A DNA stretch of 35,172 nt from an uncultured Ruminococcus sp. (GTDB lineage Bacteria; Bacillota; Clostridia; Oscillospirales; Ruminococcaceae): NCBI GenBank assembly GCA_910584195.1, contig CAJTYV010000028.1:1-35172 (forward strand). The letters are read 5' to 3'. The first letter of the stretch is position 1, and each line of letters starts with the position of its first letter. Positions 7,831 through 15,876 of the stretch are shown one piece after another. Below the pieces are notes generated by a model, which was not told the DNA's origin, did not search any database, and worked only from the letters and a program-made list of their open reading frames with translations. The translations under genes were made by a program, and so were the position numbers.

Positions 7831-8535
7831 TTGATCCGTATTGCAATCTGTGATGATGAAAAACACATGTCCGATCATATAAGGGCAATGGCCTCCGATT
7901 TTTTCCGTAAAAAGAACAGCGAGATCCGGCTTCGGACATTTTTAAGTGGTGAAGACCTGTTAAACTATGACGGGCAGATTGACATCCTGTTTCTGGACAT
8001 CCAGATGGATGGTATGGACGGTTTGGAAACAGCAAGAAAGCTGAGGGCTGGTAAGTTCCGCGGCTTTTTAATCTTCATTACCGTACTGAAAGAGATGGTA
8101 TTTCAGTCTTTCGAAGTACAGGCCTACGATTATCTGGTCAAGCCGGTGGATGAAAAACAGTTTGAGAAGACCATGGAGCGCCTCTTTGCTTCTATGCAAA
8201 ACGTCGGCGAGGATAGTCTTCTGGTGCAACAGGGATATGAGAGGCGCATCGTTCCAAAGGATGAGATTGTTTTTTGCGAGGTCATAGACCGAAAAATATA
8301 TCTGAACCTGGCTTCCGGGGAGGTTGTTGATTATTATGAGCGGATCGAAAATCTGGAAACGAAGCTGGACAGCTATTTTTTCCGGTGTCACAGGAGCTAT
8401 CTCATCAACCTAAAGCATTTAAAAGGATATAAAAACGGAACTGCCTATATGGATAACAACAAAGAGGTTCCAGTATCACGGCTGCGGAGCAAAGAGTTTT
8501 CCGGTGTGGTCCTGCAGTATATGAAAAACATATAA
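7831..8535 (+). CDS. LytTR-family response regulator
   Basis: A 234-residue cytoplasmic regulator of the AgrA/LytR class. The receiver begins IRIAICDDE, with phospho-accepting Asp in ILFLDIQMDGMDG and the conserved Lys in YDYLVKPVDEKQ. The LytTR DNA-binding domain covers about residues 130-230 (EIVFCEVIDRKIYLNL, CHRSYLINLKHLKGY, VPVSRLRSKEF). The start is TTG 7831, six bases after AGGAGGTGG; no in-frame ATG fits. The gene precedes the GHKL kinase cut by the mobile element, so the regulator is now without its kinase. No AgrB/AgrD-like peptide genes are seen nearby. Confidence 0.85.
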   Translation: MIRIAICDDEKHMSDHIRAMASDFFRKKNSEIRLRTFLSGEDLLNYDGQIDILFLDIQMDGMDGLETARKLRAGKFRGFLIFITVLKEMVFQSFEVQAYDYLVKPVDEKQFEKTMERLFASMQNVGEDSLLVQQGYERRIVPKDEIVFCEVIDRKIYLNLASGEVVDYYERIENLETKLDSYFFRCHRSYLINLKHLKGYKNGTAYMDNNKEVPVSRLRSKEFSGVVLQYMKNI

Positions 8536-8599
8536 TAATTTTGCGGTTATCCGGCAGGTCTGCGCATTTACAGGGCTTTTACATTAGGGGGCAGGTAAC

Positions 8600-9409
8600 A
8601 TGGCTGAGTATTTAGATTTTTTCAATATATACATTCTGGGCGTGATGGAGACGTTCTTCCAGCTTTATTTTCTGGCAAAAATCCTGAAAAAGAAAATGTG
8701 GACTCCTTTTTATTACCTGTTTGCAGTAGGTGCAGTGATTACAAACGAGTTTATTCCGAGCGGCACGATTATTGGTTTTGTTGTGTTTGTCTTATTGATT
8801 TCGATATGCGGGGCTTTTGCCTGCCATGCGAATTTTAAGGATTCGATTTTGTATGCGACTCTGACAACGGAAATCATGATGCTCTGCAGCGGAATTGTGA
8901 ACTCACTGATGAGCCTTCAATACCCATGGCTGCCTGCTTTTTTCCATGAGGCAGGAAATATTGCGGTTATGCTGATCTGCGAGGCAGCGTCTTCTTTGCT
9001 GAGCGTGTTTTGCTATTGTATAGTATACCGCTATTTTTCCCGGGATGATCTTTATCCCGTGGATGCCCTGTGTCCTGCAGATGCTCCTGATACCGCAATG
9101 GGAATGCAGCAGATGTTTCTGATTTTTGTTCCGATCCTGATGATATTTATTATGAGTAACTATATCAAAGCGATTGAATATGACTTCCAGTTTGAGATTC
9201 TGGTGGACAAAGGGCCTGCGGAACACCTTTTCAGTCATGGGCAGATGCTGTCCATGTATTTTCTGGGACTTGCCAGCCTGTTCTGTATCTTGTTTTCCTA
9301 TAAGAAACTGCAGCAGAATTTCCGCCTCAGCACGGAATTATCACTGTTGGAGCAGCAGGAACATTCCCTGAACCAGTATGTGGAGGATGTGATATGTTGT
9401 GAACTGTAG
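8600..9409 (+). pseudogene. GHKL sensor kinase, 5' part, cut by the mobile element
   Basis: The membrane sensor half of an AgrC-like kinase, with about six hydrophobic segments and a start of the cytoplasmic coiled region (LSLLEQQEHSLNQYVE). Native sequence ends at the GA at 9386-9387; the last eight residues (DVICCEL and stop) come from the element. The His-containing half lies at 26927-27512. Joined at the GA, the two halves give 1374 bases, a 457-residue kinase. The start at ATG 8600 has AGGGGGCAGG upstream. The stub lacks the phospho-acceptor and ATPase and cannot signal. Confidence 0.88.
9386..9398 (+). other. Left attachment site (attL core) and half of the joint promoter
   Basis: The core GA at 9386-9387 is followed by TGTGA and TATGTT (9393-9398). 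In the excised circle, TATGTT would be placed 17 bases after TTGACA from the right end (26909-26914), making a promoter that reads into tnpV. Confidence 0.75.
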
Positions 9410-9433
9410 ATGTAAACATTTCCGGCATACGCA

Positions 9434-9469
9434 GTATTTTAGCGGAAATGGGGGCATCTGCTAAAATAC
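9434..9469 (+). repeat. 10-bp inverted repeat near the left end
   Basis: GTATTTTAGC at 9434-9443 and GCTAAAATAC at 9460-9469 are a perfect inverted repeat with a 16-base loop. It lies within the 200-base non-coding left end, before tnpV. It may be an attenuator of joint-promoter transcription or an accessory site; nothing decides between them. Confidence 0.5.
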
Positions 9470-9592
9470 AACATATGCGGCTGGCTCATTTGTGGTGGAT
9501 GGAAATTTGCAGATGTTGTGGTAAAGGAAGAAGGTGGTAAATCCTTTTATTTGTATCTGTAAACAGTTTAGCACAAAGAAAGGCGGTTGTAT

Positions 9593-9946
9593 ATGGAGAT
9601 TACATACCATTGGGAAGGCGATTACCTGATCCCTGACCTGAAACTTTCGGATACAGCGGAATATCAGATCGGGAAGTATGGACGGATGCGGAAGCGTTTT
9701 TTAGAAGAAAACCACAGGGGCATTTATTCGCATATGCTCCTGTCGGAAACACTTTGGAAGCATCTTGCGGAAGTTGATGAAGAATGCAATGAGATGATGG
9801 AAAGGCTTGTAAGGCAGATGGCAAAGAAAGAGGGAGTGACGGAGCAGCTTAAATCCGATGACTGGTTGTGCTGGCTCCAAAAGATAAACAGCATCAGGAG
9901 CAGAGCGGAGGAAGTTGTGCTGCACGATCTGGTATATTCCCTTTAG
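9593..9946 (+). CDS. tnpV: TnpV-like transposon-encoded protein
   Basis: A 117-residue protein matching the TnpV family of Tn4451-type elements: it starts MEITYHWEGDYLIPDLKL, then GKYGRMRKRFLEEN, MMERLVRQMAKKEGVTEQLK and a conserved IRSRAEEVVLHDLVYSL end. The role of TnpV is not established; it is carried by many Clostridia elements with large serine recombinases and is not itself a recombinase. ATG 9593 follows AGGCGG by six bases; a TTG at 9587 overlaps that spacing. It is the first gene reached by the promoter formed at the circle joint. Confidence 0.85.
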   Translation: MEITYHWEGDYLIPDLKLSDTAEYQIGKYGRMRKRFLEENHRGIYSHMLLSETLWKHLAEVDEECNEMMERLVRQMAKKEGVTEQLKSDDWLCWLQKINSIRSRAEEVVLHDLVYSL

Positions 9947-9969
9947 TTTTATTCTGACTTTAAGTTTTG

Positions 9970-10049
9970 TAGCATGAGGCGCAGAAGATGTCAAGACACC
10001 GGCTCCGCCTCGCCTGCGGCGGTCTTGACATCTTCTGCGCCTCATGCTA
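9970..10049 (+). repeat. Perfect 28-bp inverted repeat
   Basis: The arm at 9970-9997 (begins TAGCATGAGGCGC, ends GTCAAGAC) is exactly reversed at 10022-10049, around a 24-base GC-rich loop. It stands just after tnpV. No T run follows either arm, so it is not a simple terminator. It could be a recombinase or replication site, or a cruciform that insulates opposed transcription. Confidence 0.85.
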
Positions 10050-10131
10050 TGGAGTGGTTAAGGGGGAACAAAGTTCCCACATTGCATTAAAAATGCCAAT
10101 GGCGGTATTATGAAAAAATCAAAATTGGGGA

Positions 10132-10160
10132 TTGACAGGAATCGAAAAATAGCTTATTAT
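10132..10160 (+). promoter_or_regulatory. Strong promoter-like sequence facing a minus-strand gene
   Basis: TTGACA (10132-10137), 17 bases, then TATTAT (10155-10160). It points right, into the 3' end of the minus-strand gene at 10197-10727, where no plus-strand gene was recognised. It may make an antisense or small RNA, or be chance in an AT-rich gap. Confidence 0.4.
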
Positions 10161-10196
10161 TGACAATAAGAAATGGGTTTTTACCGTACAGTGTTT

Positions 10197-10727
10197 TCAC
10201 TCAAGCGGGCTGCTCGTTTCTTTTTTTATTGCCAGAATATCATACAGATACTTCCTGCCATCATTCGCATGACGGACAAGCATACTTGCTGAATAAATAT
10301 TATGTCTTGCTATTTTCCCTGTTTTGTCATCATATACGGGCAATGCAAATCTGATGTTGTAGCGATACCATCCATATACCGCATCTGTTTTGTGCTTTTC
10401 TTTCCGGTTTGCTTCATGTTTTGGATTGGTGGCTATTCTTATGAGTTCAGGAATAGCCTGTGAAGCATTTGCCTTAGCCTTTGCGACGGCGCCTTTTAAG
10501 GCGATACGGCTTTCTGAACTTGCGTATTCATCGGGAAAATCTGCCGAAATATATATTTTTTCAGAAGTTTCCTCAATTTCGTAAAAATCCCCGATATACT
10601 CTTTCAGGTATTCTTCGACAGCCGTCCAGTCATCCCGCACTTTTGCCTTAAAACGGATATCGTTAATCAAGACCAGCTTTTTACCGTCCGCATCGGTTAT
10701 GATATTTACATTCCTGTTTTCAATCAT
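10197..10727 (-). CDS. Unknown protein, possible LPD-like domain
   Basis: A 176-residue protein starting MIENRNVNIITDADGKKLVL and ending YLYDILAIKKETSSPLE. It has mixed alpha/beta composition, no signal peptide and no membrane segment. The C-terminal pattern, with ALPVYD, NIYSASMLVRHANDG and LYDI, resembles small domains attached to polyvalent proteins of phages and conjugative elements, but this is a weak impression. ATG 10727 overlaps the stop of the upstream gene (10720) by eight bases and follows AAGGAAAC, so the two genes are translationally coupled. Confidence 0.6.
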   Translation of the reverse strand: MIENRNVNIITDADGKKLVLINDIRFKAKVRDDWTAVEEYLKEYIGDFYEIEETSEKIYISADFPDEYASSESRIALKGAVAKAKANASQAIPELIRIATNPKHEANRKEKHKTDAVYGWYRYNIRFALPVYDDKTGKIARHNIYSASMLVRHANDGRKYLYDILAIKKETSSPLE

Positions 10728-11634
10728 CTCTTTTGTTTCCTTTCTTCTTTTCCCTTGATTTATAGACATTAAACTGGTTCTTGCACTTCTGGCTGCAAAA
10801 TTCATTCCCCTTCCGGCTTGCGACAAAGGCTTTTTTACAGTGCTTGCACATACGCATATCACTGTCCTTATCCGTGAGCATGAAAGAAAAGCACATCTGC
10901 ACCATGACGAGCAGGGAATGGAAATCCCATACGATAACGGGCGAATCCTTTTCAAGCGCGATCCGGTAAGTCGGGGATATGCCGCCGAAAGCGGAAATGC
11001 CCTGACGGTACAGGCTGCGTGTCTGTTCATCAATCGTATCATAATCCATGTAATAAAGGAAGCTTGTCATAAAGGTAAATGCCCAGTCGGTAAATTCCTT
11101 TATAAGCCAGTCATACCTTTCCGCATATTCCTTCTGTAAACTCATCGCCACAGCCTGCGGTGCATTCCCCATAGCCATTGTGATCGCAATGCCCTTACGG
11201 TCAGTCACAGACCAGCCCGATTCCACGCCGTTCTTTCTAAAATCTGGCTTGTCAAAAGGGTAAAAATAGGCGAGATAGTCCTCAGTAGGGAGGGATTCTT
11301 CCATTATAAAGTGGTTTTTTGGAAGATACACCGATTCATAAGTTATAAAATCCGCAGTTGTCGGCAGGGCGGTCATAAAGCCGAGGAAACCATATTTTTT
11401 GATAAAGTTCAGCACGGCTTCCTTCAATTCTTCTTCTGGTACTTTGTGCATGGCGGCAAGCCCGACATTTATGGCATCAATGACAAGCTGCTCCGCTTCC
11501 TGCATGGGACGGTACATTTCCGGTTTTGCATCTTTGGAGACCGTTATGTAGAGAATATCGTCACTGCCTGTCTTATATTCATAACTGCTGTACCGAATCC
11601 ACGGTGCGCTGGTATGTTCAAATAAATTCTTCAT
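10720..11634 (-). CDS. DUF6076-like protein with C-terminal zinc finger
   Basis: A 304-residue protein, mostly soluble alpha/beta, whose C-terminus carries CKHCKKAF followed by CSQKCKNQF and a very basic tail (KSREKKKGNKRDD). This is a CxxC-CxxxC zinc finger suited to nucleic-acid binding. Proteins of this kind are common in Clostridia integrative elements and are labelled DUF6076 from memory; their role is unknown. ATG 11634 has TTGGAG upstream; an in-frame ATG at 11667 lies before it without a binding site. It is the first gene of a two-gene minus-strand unit with an excellent promoter. Confidence 0.7.
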   Translation of the reverse strand: MKNLFEHTSAPWIRYSSYEYKTGSDDILYITVSKDAKPEMYRPMQEAEQLVIDAINVGLAAMHKVPEEELKEAVLNFIKKYGFLGFMTALPTTADFITYESVYLPKNHFIMEESLPTEDYLAYFYPFDKPDFRKNGVESGWSVTDRKGIAITMAMGNAPQAVAMSLQKEYAERYDWLIKEFTDWAFTFMTSFLYYMDYDTIDEQTRSLYRQGISAFGGISPTYRIALEKDSPVIVWDFHSLLVMVQMCFSFMLTDKDSDMRMCKHCKKAFVASRKGNEFCSQKCKNQFNVYKSREKKKGNKRDD

Positions 11635-11665
11635 AAAAAATCTGCTCCAATCTATCAATCCTGTC

Positions 11666-11720
11666 ACATCATCTGATGTAATATCTTCTATATTATAAGC
11701 AGTTACTCGTTATCAGTCAA
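11666..11720 (-). promoter_or_regulatory. Minus-strand promoter with palindromic operator
   Basis: On the minus strand, TTGACT (complement of 11715-11720), 17 bases, then TATAAT (complement of 11692-11697). Just downstream lies the 14-bp palindrome ACATCATCTGATGT (11666-11679), well placed to block early transcription if bound by a repressor. It drives the two-gene unit at 10197-11634. Confidence 0.7.
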
Positions 11721-11776
11721 GCGTCTGCGATTTCCAGTCAAGGCACATTTACATTCAATGCTTTTGTCTGTTGGGT

Positions 11777-12403
11777 TTACGTTTTCTTCCGCACGCCATT
11801 ATCAAGGAAATATTTTTCATCAAGTGTCATCGGCAGGCTGTTTTCTTTCCTGTATGTAAGTATGCCGCCATAGAGTTTTCGTATCTTTTTTAGCGCAGTT
11901 TCTCTGATACCCCTGATATTCCGGTCTGACTGTCCAATACTTTCCGCATACGCTGTTGTGGAATAATCACGCAAAAACAGGTAATAGAGCATATTTTTGA
12001 GATGCGGCTTTAGTTCCTTCAATATTTTCGATAAATCCACATCCGTGACAAGCTCATGTACTGTTTCGGGATGGTCAAATATAATATCAAGGAAATCGCC
12101 CGCAAGTATGAGCTTTCTTAAAACCATGTCATAGGAAAGTCTGTCGGAAAAATATAATTCATCTGCGCCCCATTCTAAAGGGACAGTGGAGCGTCCTATC
12201 TCATGGTCTCTTTCTTTCCGTTCCCTGTTAGCGTCCAGTTTATCCCACCATTCAATGACTTTTTGGAAATCATCTTCTGTTCTTGCGCTTTCCTCAATAC
12301 GCCGGATCGCAAGGGCGCGGGCTTCACGGTGGAGCATATCCCCGTCCGCTTCCGTTATGAAATTCTGTTCCCTGAATGCCGGGAGTTCAGCGTATTTTGG
12401 CAT
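11777..12403 (-). CDS. Sigma-70-like (region 4) regulatory protein
   Basis: A 208-residue soluble protein. Its C-terminal part, LFLRDYSTTAYAESIGQSDRNIRGIRETALKKIRKLYGG, has the spacing of a sigma-70 region 4 helix-turn-helix. The N-terminal half is acidic and helical (REARALAIRRIEESARTEDDFQKVIEWWDKL). Similar sigma-like proteins accompany recombinase genes in Clostridia elements and may turn on mobility functions; this is inference. ATG 12403 follows AAAGGA by about ten bases. It is divergent from the tnpW-tnpX side, with a 260-base gap between. Confidence 0.6.
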   Translation of the reverse strand: MPKYAELPAFREQNFITEADGDMLHREARALAIRRIEESARTEDDFQKVIEWWDKLDANRERKERDHEIGRSTVPLEWGADELYFSDRLSYDMVLRKLILAGDFLDIIFDHPETVHELVTDVDLSKILKELKPHLKNMLYYLFLRDYSTTAYAESIGQSDRNIRGIRETALKKIRKLYGGILTYRKENSLPMTLDEKYFLDNGVRKKT

Positions 12404-12509
12404 TTATGGTCAGTCCTTTATAAAAAAATAAAATTTTGTAGCTGTTTTTTCAAAAACACTTCCGTTTTTATAGCCGTTTTTCTCCTATTAGTGAAAGGAG
12501 TAATTCTTT

Positions 12510-12629
12510 TTGCTTAAAAATCAGTTACACGAAAGGAGGGGCAGGCTATGGGGTACGGGTAAAATAGAAATCCGGTTACTAACTACGGAAGCCAGAAAAT
12601 TTGACAGTTCTACGAACAATTATAAGTGA
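12510..12629 (+). CDS. Small conserved-looking ORF before tnpW
   Basis: Thirty-nine residues from TTG 12510, nine bases after AAAGGAG: reads LKNQLHERRGRLWGTGKIEIR then LLTTEARKFDSSTNNYK. Composition is protein-like and basic. A second, stronger binding site (AAAGGAGG, 12532-12539) sits inside it before a four-codon ORF, MGYG, at 12548-12562, which could be a leader. Together they suggest translational control ahead of tnpW and tnpX, but there is no homology that I recognise with certainty. Confidence 0.4.
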   Translation: MLKNQLHERRGRLWGTGKIEIRLLTTEARKFDSSTNNYK

Positions 12630-12661
12630 AATGTGCGTGATGCGCAAGAAAGGATTGCATA

Positions 12662-12904
12662 ATGGAGGCAGTAAAATTGAATAATGATATGGCAGAGTCC
12701 AGTCCTTCTGCGGCTGGCTTTTTTTACCGCAGGATTGGCGGGATACTTTTCAAGGTCAGGGTGTATACAGGTTCGGGGTATGCCGACACACCTGATGAAA
12801 AAATATCCCGTCTAATCTGCAACGAAATGATGACAGGAGGCGCAAACTATGGTATGATGGATTCACCACAGATGAGCCAGCCGCCGGAAAGGAGTTCAAC
12901 ATGA
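12662..12904 (+). CDS. tnpW: TnpW-like transposon-encoded protein
   Basis: Eighty residues with the TnpW core: FFYRRIGGILFKVRVYTGSG and the DEKISRLICNEM helix. TnpW is a small protein of Tn4451-family elements with no proven role. ATG 12662 follows AAAGGA; its stop overlaps the recombinase start by four bases (ATGA at 12901-12904), so it is translationally coupled to the recombinase and may modulate it. Confidence 0.8.
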   Translation: MEAVKLNNDMAESSPSAAGFFYRRIGGILFKVRVYTGSGYADTPDEKISRLICNEMMTGGANYGMMDSPQMSQPPERSST

Positions 12905-14874
12905 ACAACAGGACGGCTGGGGACAACAGAATAACAGCTCTTTATGAGCGGCTTTCAAGGGACGATGATCTTGCGGGGGACAGCAACAGCATAGTCAACC
13001 AGAAAAAGATGCTGGAGGATTATGCAAAAAATAACGGGTACACGAACACGGTGCATTTTACGGATGACGGATTTTCCGGCGGCAGTTTTGAAAGACCGGG
13101 ATGGAAGCAGATGTTAAGCCGGATTGAAAACGGCGACATCGGCACAGTCATAGTAAAGGACATGAGCCGTGTCGGGAGGGATTACCTTCAGGTAGGATTT
13201 TACACGGAGGTATTCTTTCGGGAAAAGGGTGTCCGTTTTATTGCTGTTTCCAATGGTGTTGACAGTACGAACAACACCAGCAGTGAATTCGCCCCTTTTT
13301 TGAATATCATGAATGAATGGTATCTGCGCGACTGTAGCAGGAAGATCACCGCAGTTTTGCGGGCAAAAGGGAAAGAAGGAAAACCAATCACAAGCAATCC
13401 GCCATACGGATATGTGAAAAGCCCTGATGATAAAAACCTCTGGCTTGTCGATGAAGAAGCGGCGGAGGTTGTGAAAAAGATTTTCCGTCTGACCGTGGAG
13501 GGCATGGGACCGTACCAGATTGCAAAACGGCTTACAGAGGAAAAGATTGAGAAACCGTCCTATTATCAGGCGACAAGACAGAGGGGGAATTTCAAAACCA
13601 TGTGCGATTTTGAAACTCCCTATAACTGGACGGGCGGATCGGTGGTGCGGATACTGGAAAGACCGGAATATATGGGTGATACAGTGAACTTCCGCAGCCA
13701 TAAGGAATCCTACAAAGATAAGAAAGCGGTTAAAAACAACAGTGAGGACATCCTTATTTTTCAGGATACCCATGAACCTGTCATAGACCGCAGGACTTGG
13801 TATCTGGTGCAGGAATTAAGAAAGACGGTGAGGAGAGTGGATGCCAGTGGGGAAGGAAGCCTGCTGACCGGAAAGCTCTACTGTGCGGATTGCGGCGGGA
13901 AGATGCACTACCGCAGAAGCACGACAAGGGCAGGCAGGGACTGGCGGGGGATTCCGAACGGGGAAGTCCAGCACACATCCGCAGGTTTTAATTGCAGCAC
14001 CTATAACAGCAGCAGAAAAAAGTATAAACAGGTTTGCTGTTCCCATTCCATAAAAGAGGATACGGTAAAACAGCTTATCCTCGAATCAATCCGGTATGCC
14101 TTAAAAAGCGTCCGCATAGACGAGGCGGCATTTATAAAAAGTATGCGGAGTGCATCAGAGGTCAGGGACAAAGGCGAAGTGAAAAAGCTGAAAACAGACC
14201 TTGCGAAAAAAGAGAAGCGCTTTGCAGACCTTGACTTACTGATTAAAAAGGTGTATGAGGACAATGCAATGGGGAAGCTGCCGGACAGACGGTATGAAAT
14301 GCTTTCTTCCGATTACGAGAAGGAACAGCAGGAGGTTGAGATTTCTATAAGAGAAATTCAGGAAAAACTCATGCAGTTTGAAGAAGATACGGACAGGACG
14401 GAGGAATTTTTAAGCCTTGTCCATAAGTACACCGATATTCAGGAACTTACGCCTGCCATCGTCAATGAATTTGTGGACAAGGTTATGGTTCATAAAATAG
14501 AGAAAACAGACGGCGACCGTATACAGGAGATTGAGATTTTCTTAAATTATATCGGGAAGGTGGAGCTTCCGGCACAGGAACTTTCGGAGGAAGAAATGGC
14601 GGAGGAAGAAAAGAAACGGAAACGCCGCCGGTACAGCAGGGAATACCAGAAAGCCTACCGCAGGAAGCACAGACCGGAGATCCGGCGGCTGATTGAGGGT
14701 GCAAATGCGGCAGACAAGCAGAAACAGATAGCGGAAGCCGGACAGTCAGCAGATGAACTGCTGCATACGGACGGCACGGAACAGGTTGCGGCTATGGTGG
14801 CAGGGGAAAACAAGATTATTATAGAAAGCAGCCTTCCGAGCAAAGAGGAAGTGAAGCGCAAGTATGGCAGATAA
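12901..14874 (+). CDS. tnpX: Large serine recombinase, TnpX/TndX type
   Basis: Site-specific recombinase that excises and integrates the element, 657 residues. The catalytic domain has Ser19 in YERLSRDD, then DGFSGGSFERPGW and VKDMSRVGRD (Arg90, Arg93). A recombinase domain follows (NPPYGYVK to WTGGSVVRILERPEYMGD), then a zinc-ribbon domain (CADCGGKMHY to CCSH, about 328-385), a long coiled coil (about 415-515) and a basic tail (KKRKRRRYSREYQKAYRRKH). AAGGAG lies before ATG 12901. Known relatives act at a GA dinucleotide, which is what the element's two junctions show. Confidence 0.93.
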   Translation: MNNRTAGDNRITALYERLSRDDDLAGDSNSIVNQKKMLEDYAKNNGYTNTVHFTDDGFSGGSFERPGWKQMLSRIENGDIGTVIVKDMSRVGRDYLQVGFYTEVFFREKGVRFIAVSNGVDSTNNTSSEFAPFLNIMNEWYLRDCSRKITAVLRAKGKEGKPITSNPPYGYVKSPDDKNLWLVDEEAAEVVKKIFRLTVEGMGPYQIAKRLTEEKIEKPSYYQATRQRGNFKTMCDFETPYNWTGGSVVRILERPEYMGDTVNFRSHKESYKDKKAVKNNSEDILIFQDTHEPVIDRRTWYLVQELRKTVRRVDASGEGSLLTGKLYCADCGGKMHYRRSTTRAGRDWRGIPNGEVQHTSAGFNCSTYNSSRKKYKQVCCSHSIKEDTVKQLILESIRYALKSVRIDEAAFIKSMRSASEVRDKGEVKKLKTDLAKKEKRFADLDLLIKKVYEDNAMGKLPDRRYEMLSSDYEKEQQEVEISIREIQEKLMQFEEDTDRTEEFLSLVHKYTDIQELTPAIVNEFVDKVMVHKIEKTDGDRIQEIEIFLNYIGKVELPAQELSEEEMAEEEKKRKRRRYSREYQKAYRRKHRPEIRRLIEGANAADKQKQIAEAGQSADELLHTDGTEQVAAMVAGENKIIIESSLPSKEEVKRKYGR

Positions 14875-14911
14875 TTTTATTAAAAACAACTATGAAAGTG
14901 AGGACTTTTTT

Positions 14912-15862
14912 ATGACAAAAATCAGAGATTACAATATGAACGGAACTATTATACTGGGTGTGGATGCAGGCTACGGGAATTATAAAACGGCAAGATGCTG
15001 TTTTCCGACTTTCGTGAGCAGAAGTGACCAGCCGCCTGTCTTTACAAGAAACTATCTGGAATATGAGGGCGGCTATTACACCATAGGCGAGGGACACAAG
15101 GACTTTGTTGCAGAAAAAAGCATGGATGACGATAATTATATCCTTACCCTTGCCGCCATTGCAAAGGAACTGAAAGCAAGGGGACTGTCAGCCGCAAAGA
15201 TACACCTTGCGGTGGGGCTGCCGTTAAAATGGGTGCAGGCACAGAGGGATTCGTTCCGTGAGTATATGATGCAGAACCGCCATGTAGATTATAAGTATGC
15301 AGGCAGGCGTTATGCGGTTGACATCGTGGACTGTACGGTCATGCCGCAGTGTTATGCGGCGGTAGCGGAGAGCCTGCCGGATTTTAAGGGAATGCACATG
15401 ATAGCGGATATTGGCAACGGGACAATGAATGTGATGATACTCAATAATGGTAAAGCGAGCGAAAGTAAGTCGTGGACGGTGAAGCTGGGGGCAAATGAAT
15501 GTTTTATGGCGATCCGCAATCTTATTCTGGACAGGAAAGCAGAGGAACTTCCGGCGGAAATTATTGAGAATTATCTGCGCTATGGCGATACAAAAGTGGG
15601 CGGGGAATACCAGCAGCTTATGGAGGAAGCGGCAAAGACTTATGTGGATAAGATATTTGCGGAACTGAAAGCGCATGGATACAATCCTAATCTTATGAAA
15701 CTGTACATTATGGGCGGCGGCGCAAAGGTTGTGGAGCTTGTGGGAGATTATGACAGCGATAATGTTACCTTCAACCACGATATACGGGCAAATGCCAAAG
15801 GATATGAATACTTCTGCTATATGAAGCTGCGCAGACAGAAATCGATGGCTTCCGCCGGATAA
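14912..15862 (+). CDS. parM: ParM/StbA-like actin-type partition ATPase
   Basis: An actin-like filament-forming ATPase of plasmid segregation, 316 residues from ATG 14912 (GTGAGG upstream); an in-frame ATG at 14864 that overlaps tnpX is an alternative start. Phosphate-1 motif LGVDAGYGNYKTARC, phosphate-2 motif MIADIGNGTMNVMIL and adenosine motif LYIMGGGAKVVEL are in the expected order. It probably pushes copies of the excised element apart. The ParR-like gene follows 14 bases later. Presence in a recombinase element implies a circular stage stable enough to benefit from segregation. Confidence 0.85.
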   Translation: MTKIRDYNMNGTIILGVDAGYGNYKTARCCFPTFVSRSDQPPVFTRNYLEYEGGYYTIGEGHKDFVAEKSMDDDNYILTLAAIAKELKARGLSAAKIHLAVGLPLKWVQAQRDSFREYMMQNRHVDYKYAGRRYAVDIVDCTVMPQCYAAVAESLPDFKGMHMIADIGNGTMNVMILNNGKASESKSWTVKLGANECFMAIRNLILDRKAEELPAEIIENYLRYGDTKVGGEYQQLMEEAAKTYVDKIFAELKAHGYNPNLMKLYIMGGGAKVVELVGDYDSDNVTFNHDIRANAKGYEYFCYMKLRRQKSMASAG

Positions 15863-15876
15863 GGAGATGTGTCTGA

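Noticed and set aside
10160..10354. 64-residue plus-strand ORF after a good promoter
   Set aside because: It is antisense to the minus-strand gene, lacks a ribosome binding site and reads as random, although the promoter itself was kept.
11311..11625. 104-residue plus-strand ORF
   Set aside because: It is the antisense shadow of the zinc-finger protein gene, which has a promoter, a binding site and a recognisable domain.
12601..12626. TTGACA and TATAAG as a promoter of tnpW
   Set aside because: The spacing is only 14 bases, too short for a usual sigma-70 promoter.
13114..13773. 219-residue minus-strand ORF
   Set aside because: It is the shadow of the large serine recombinase and has no domain of its own.
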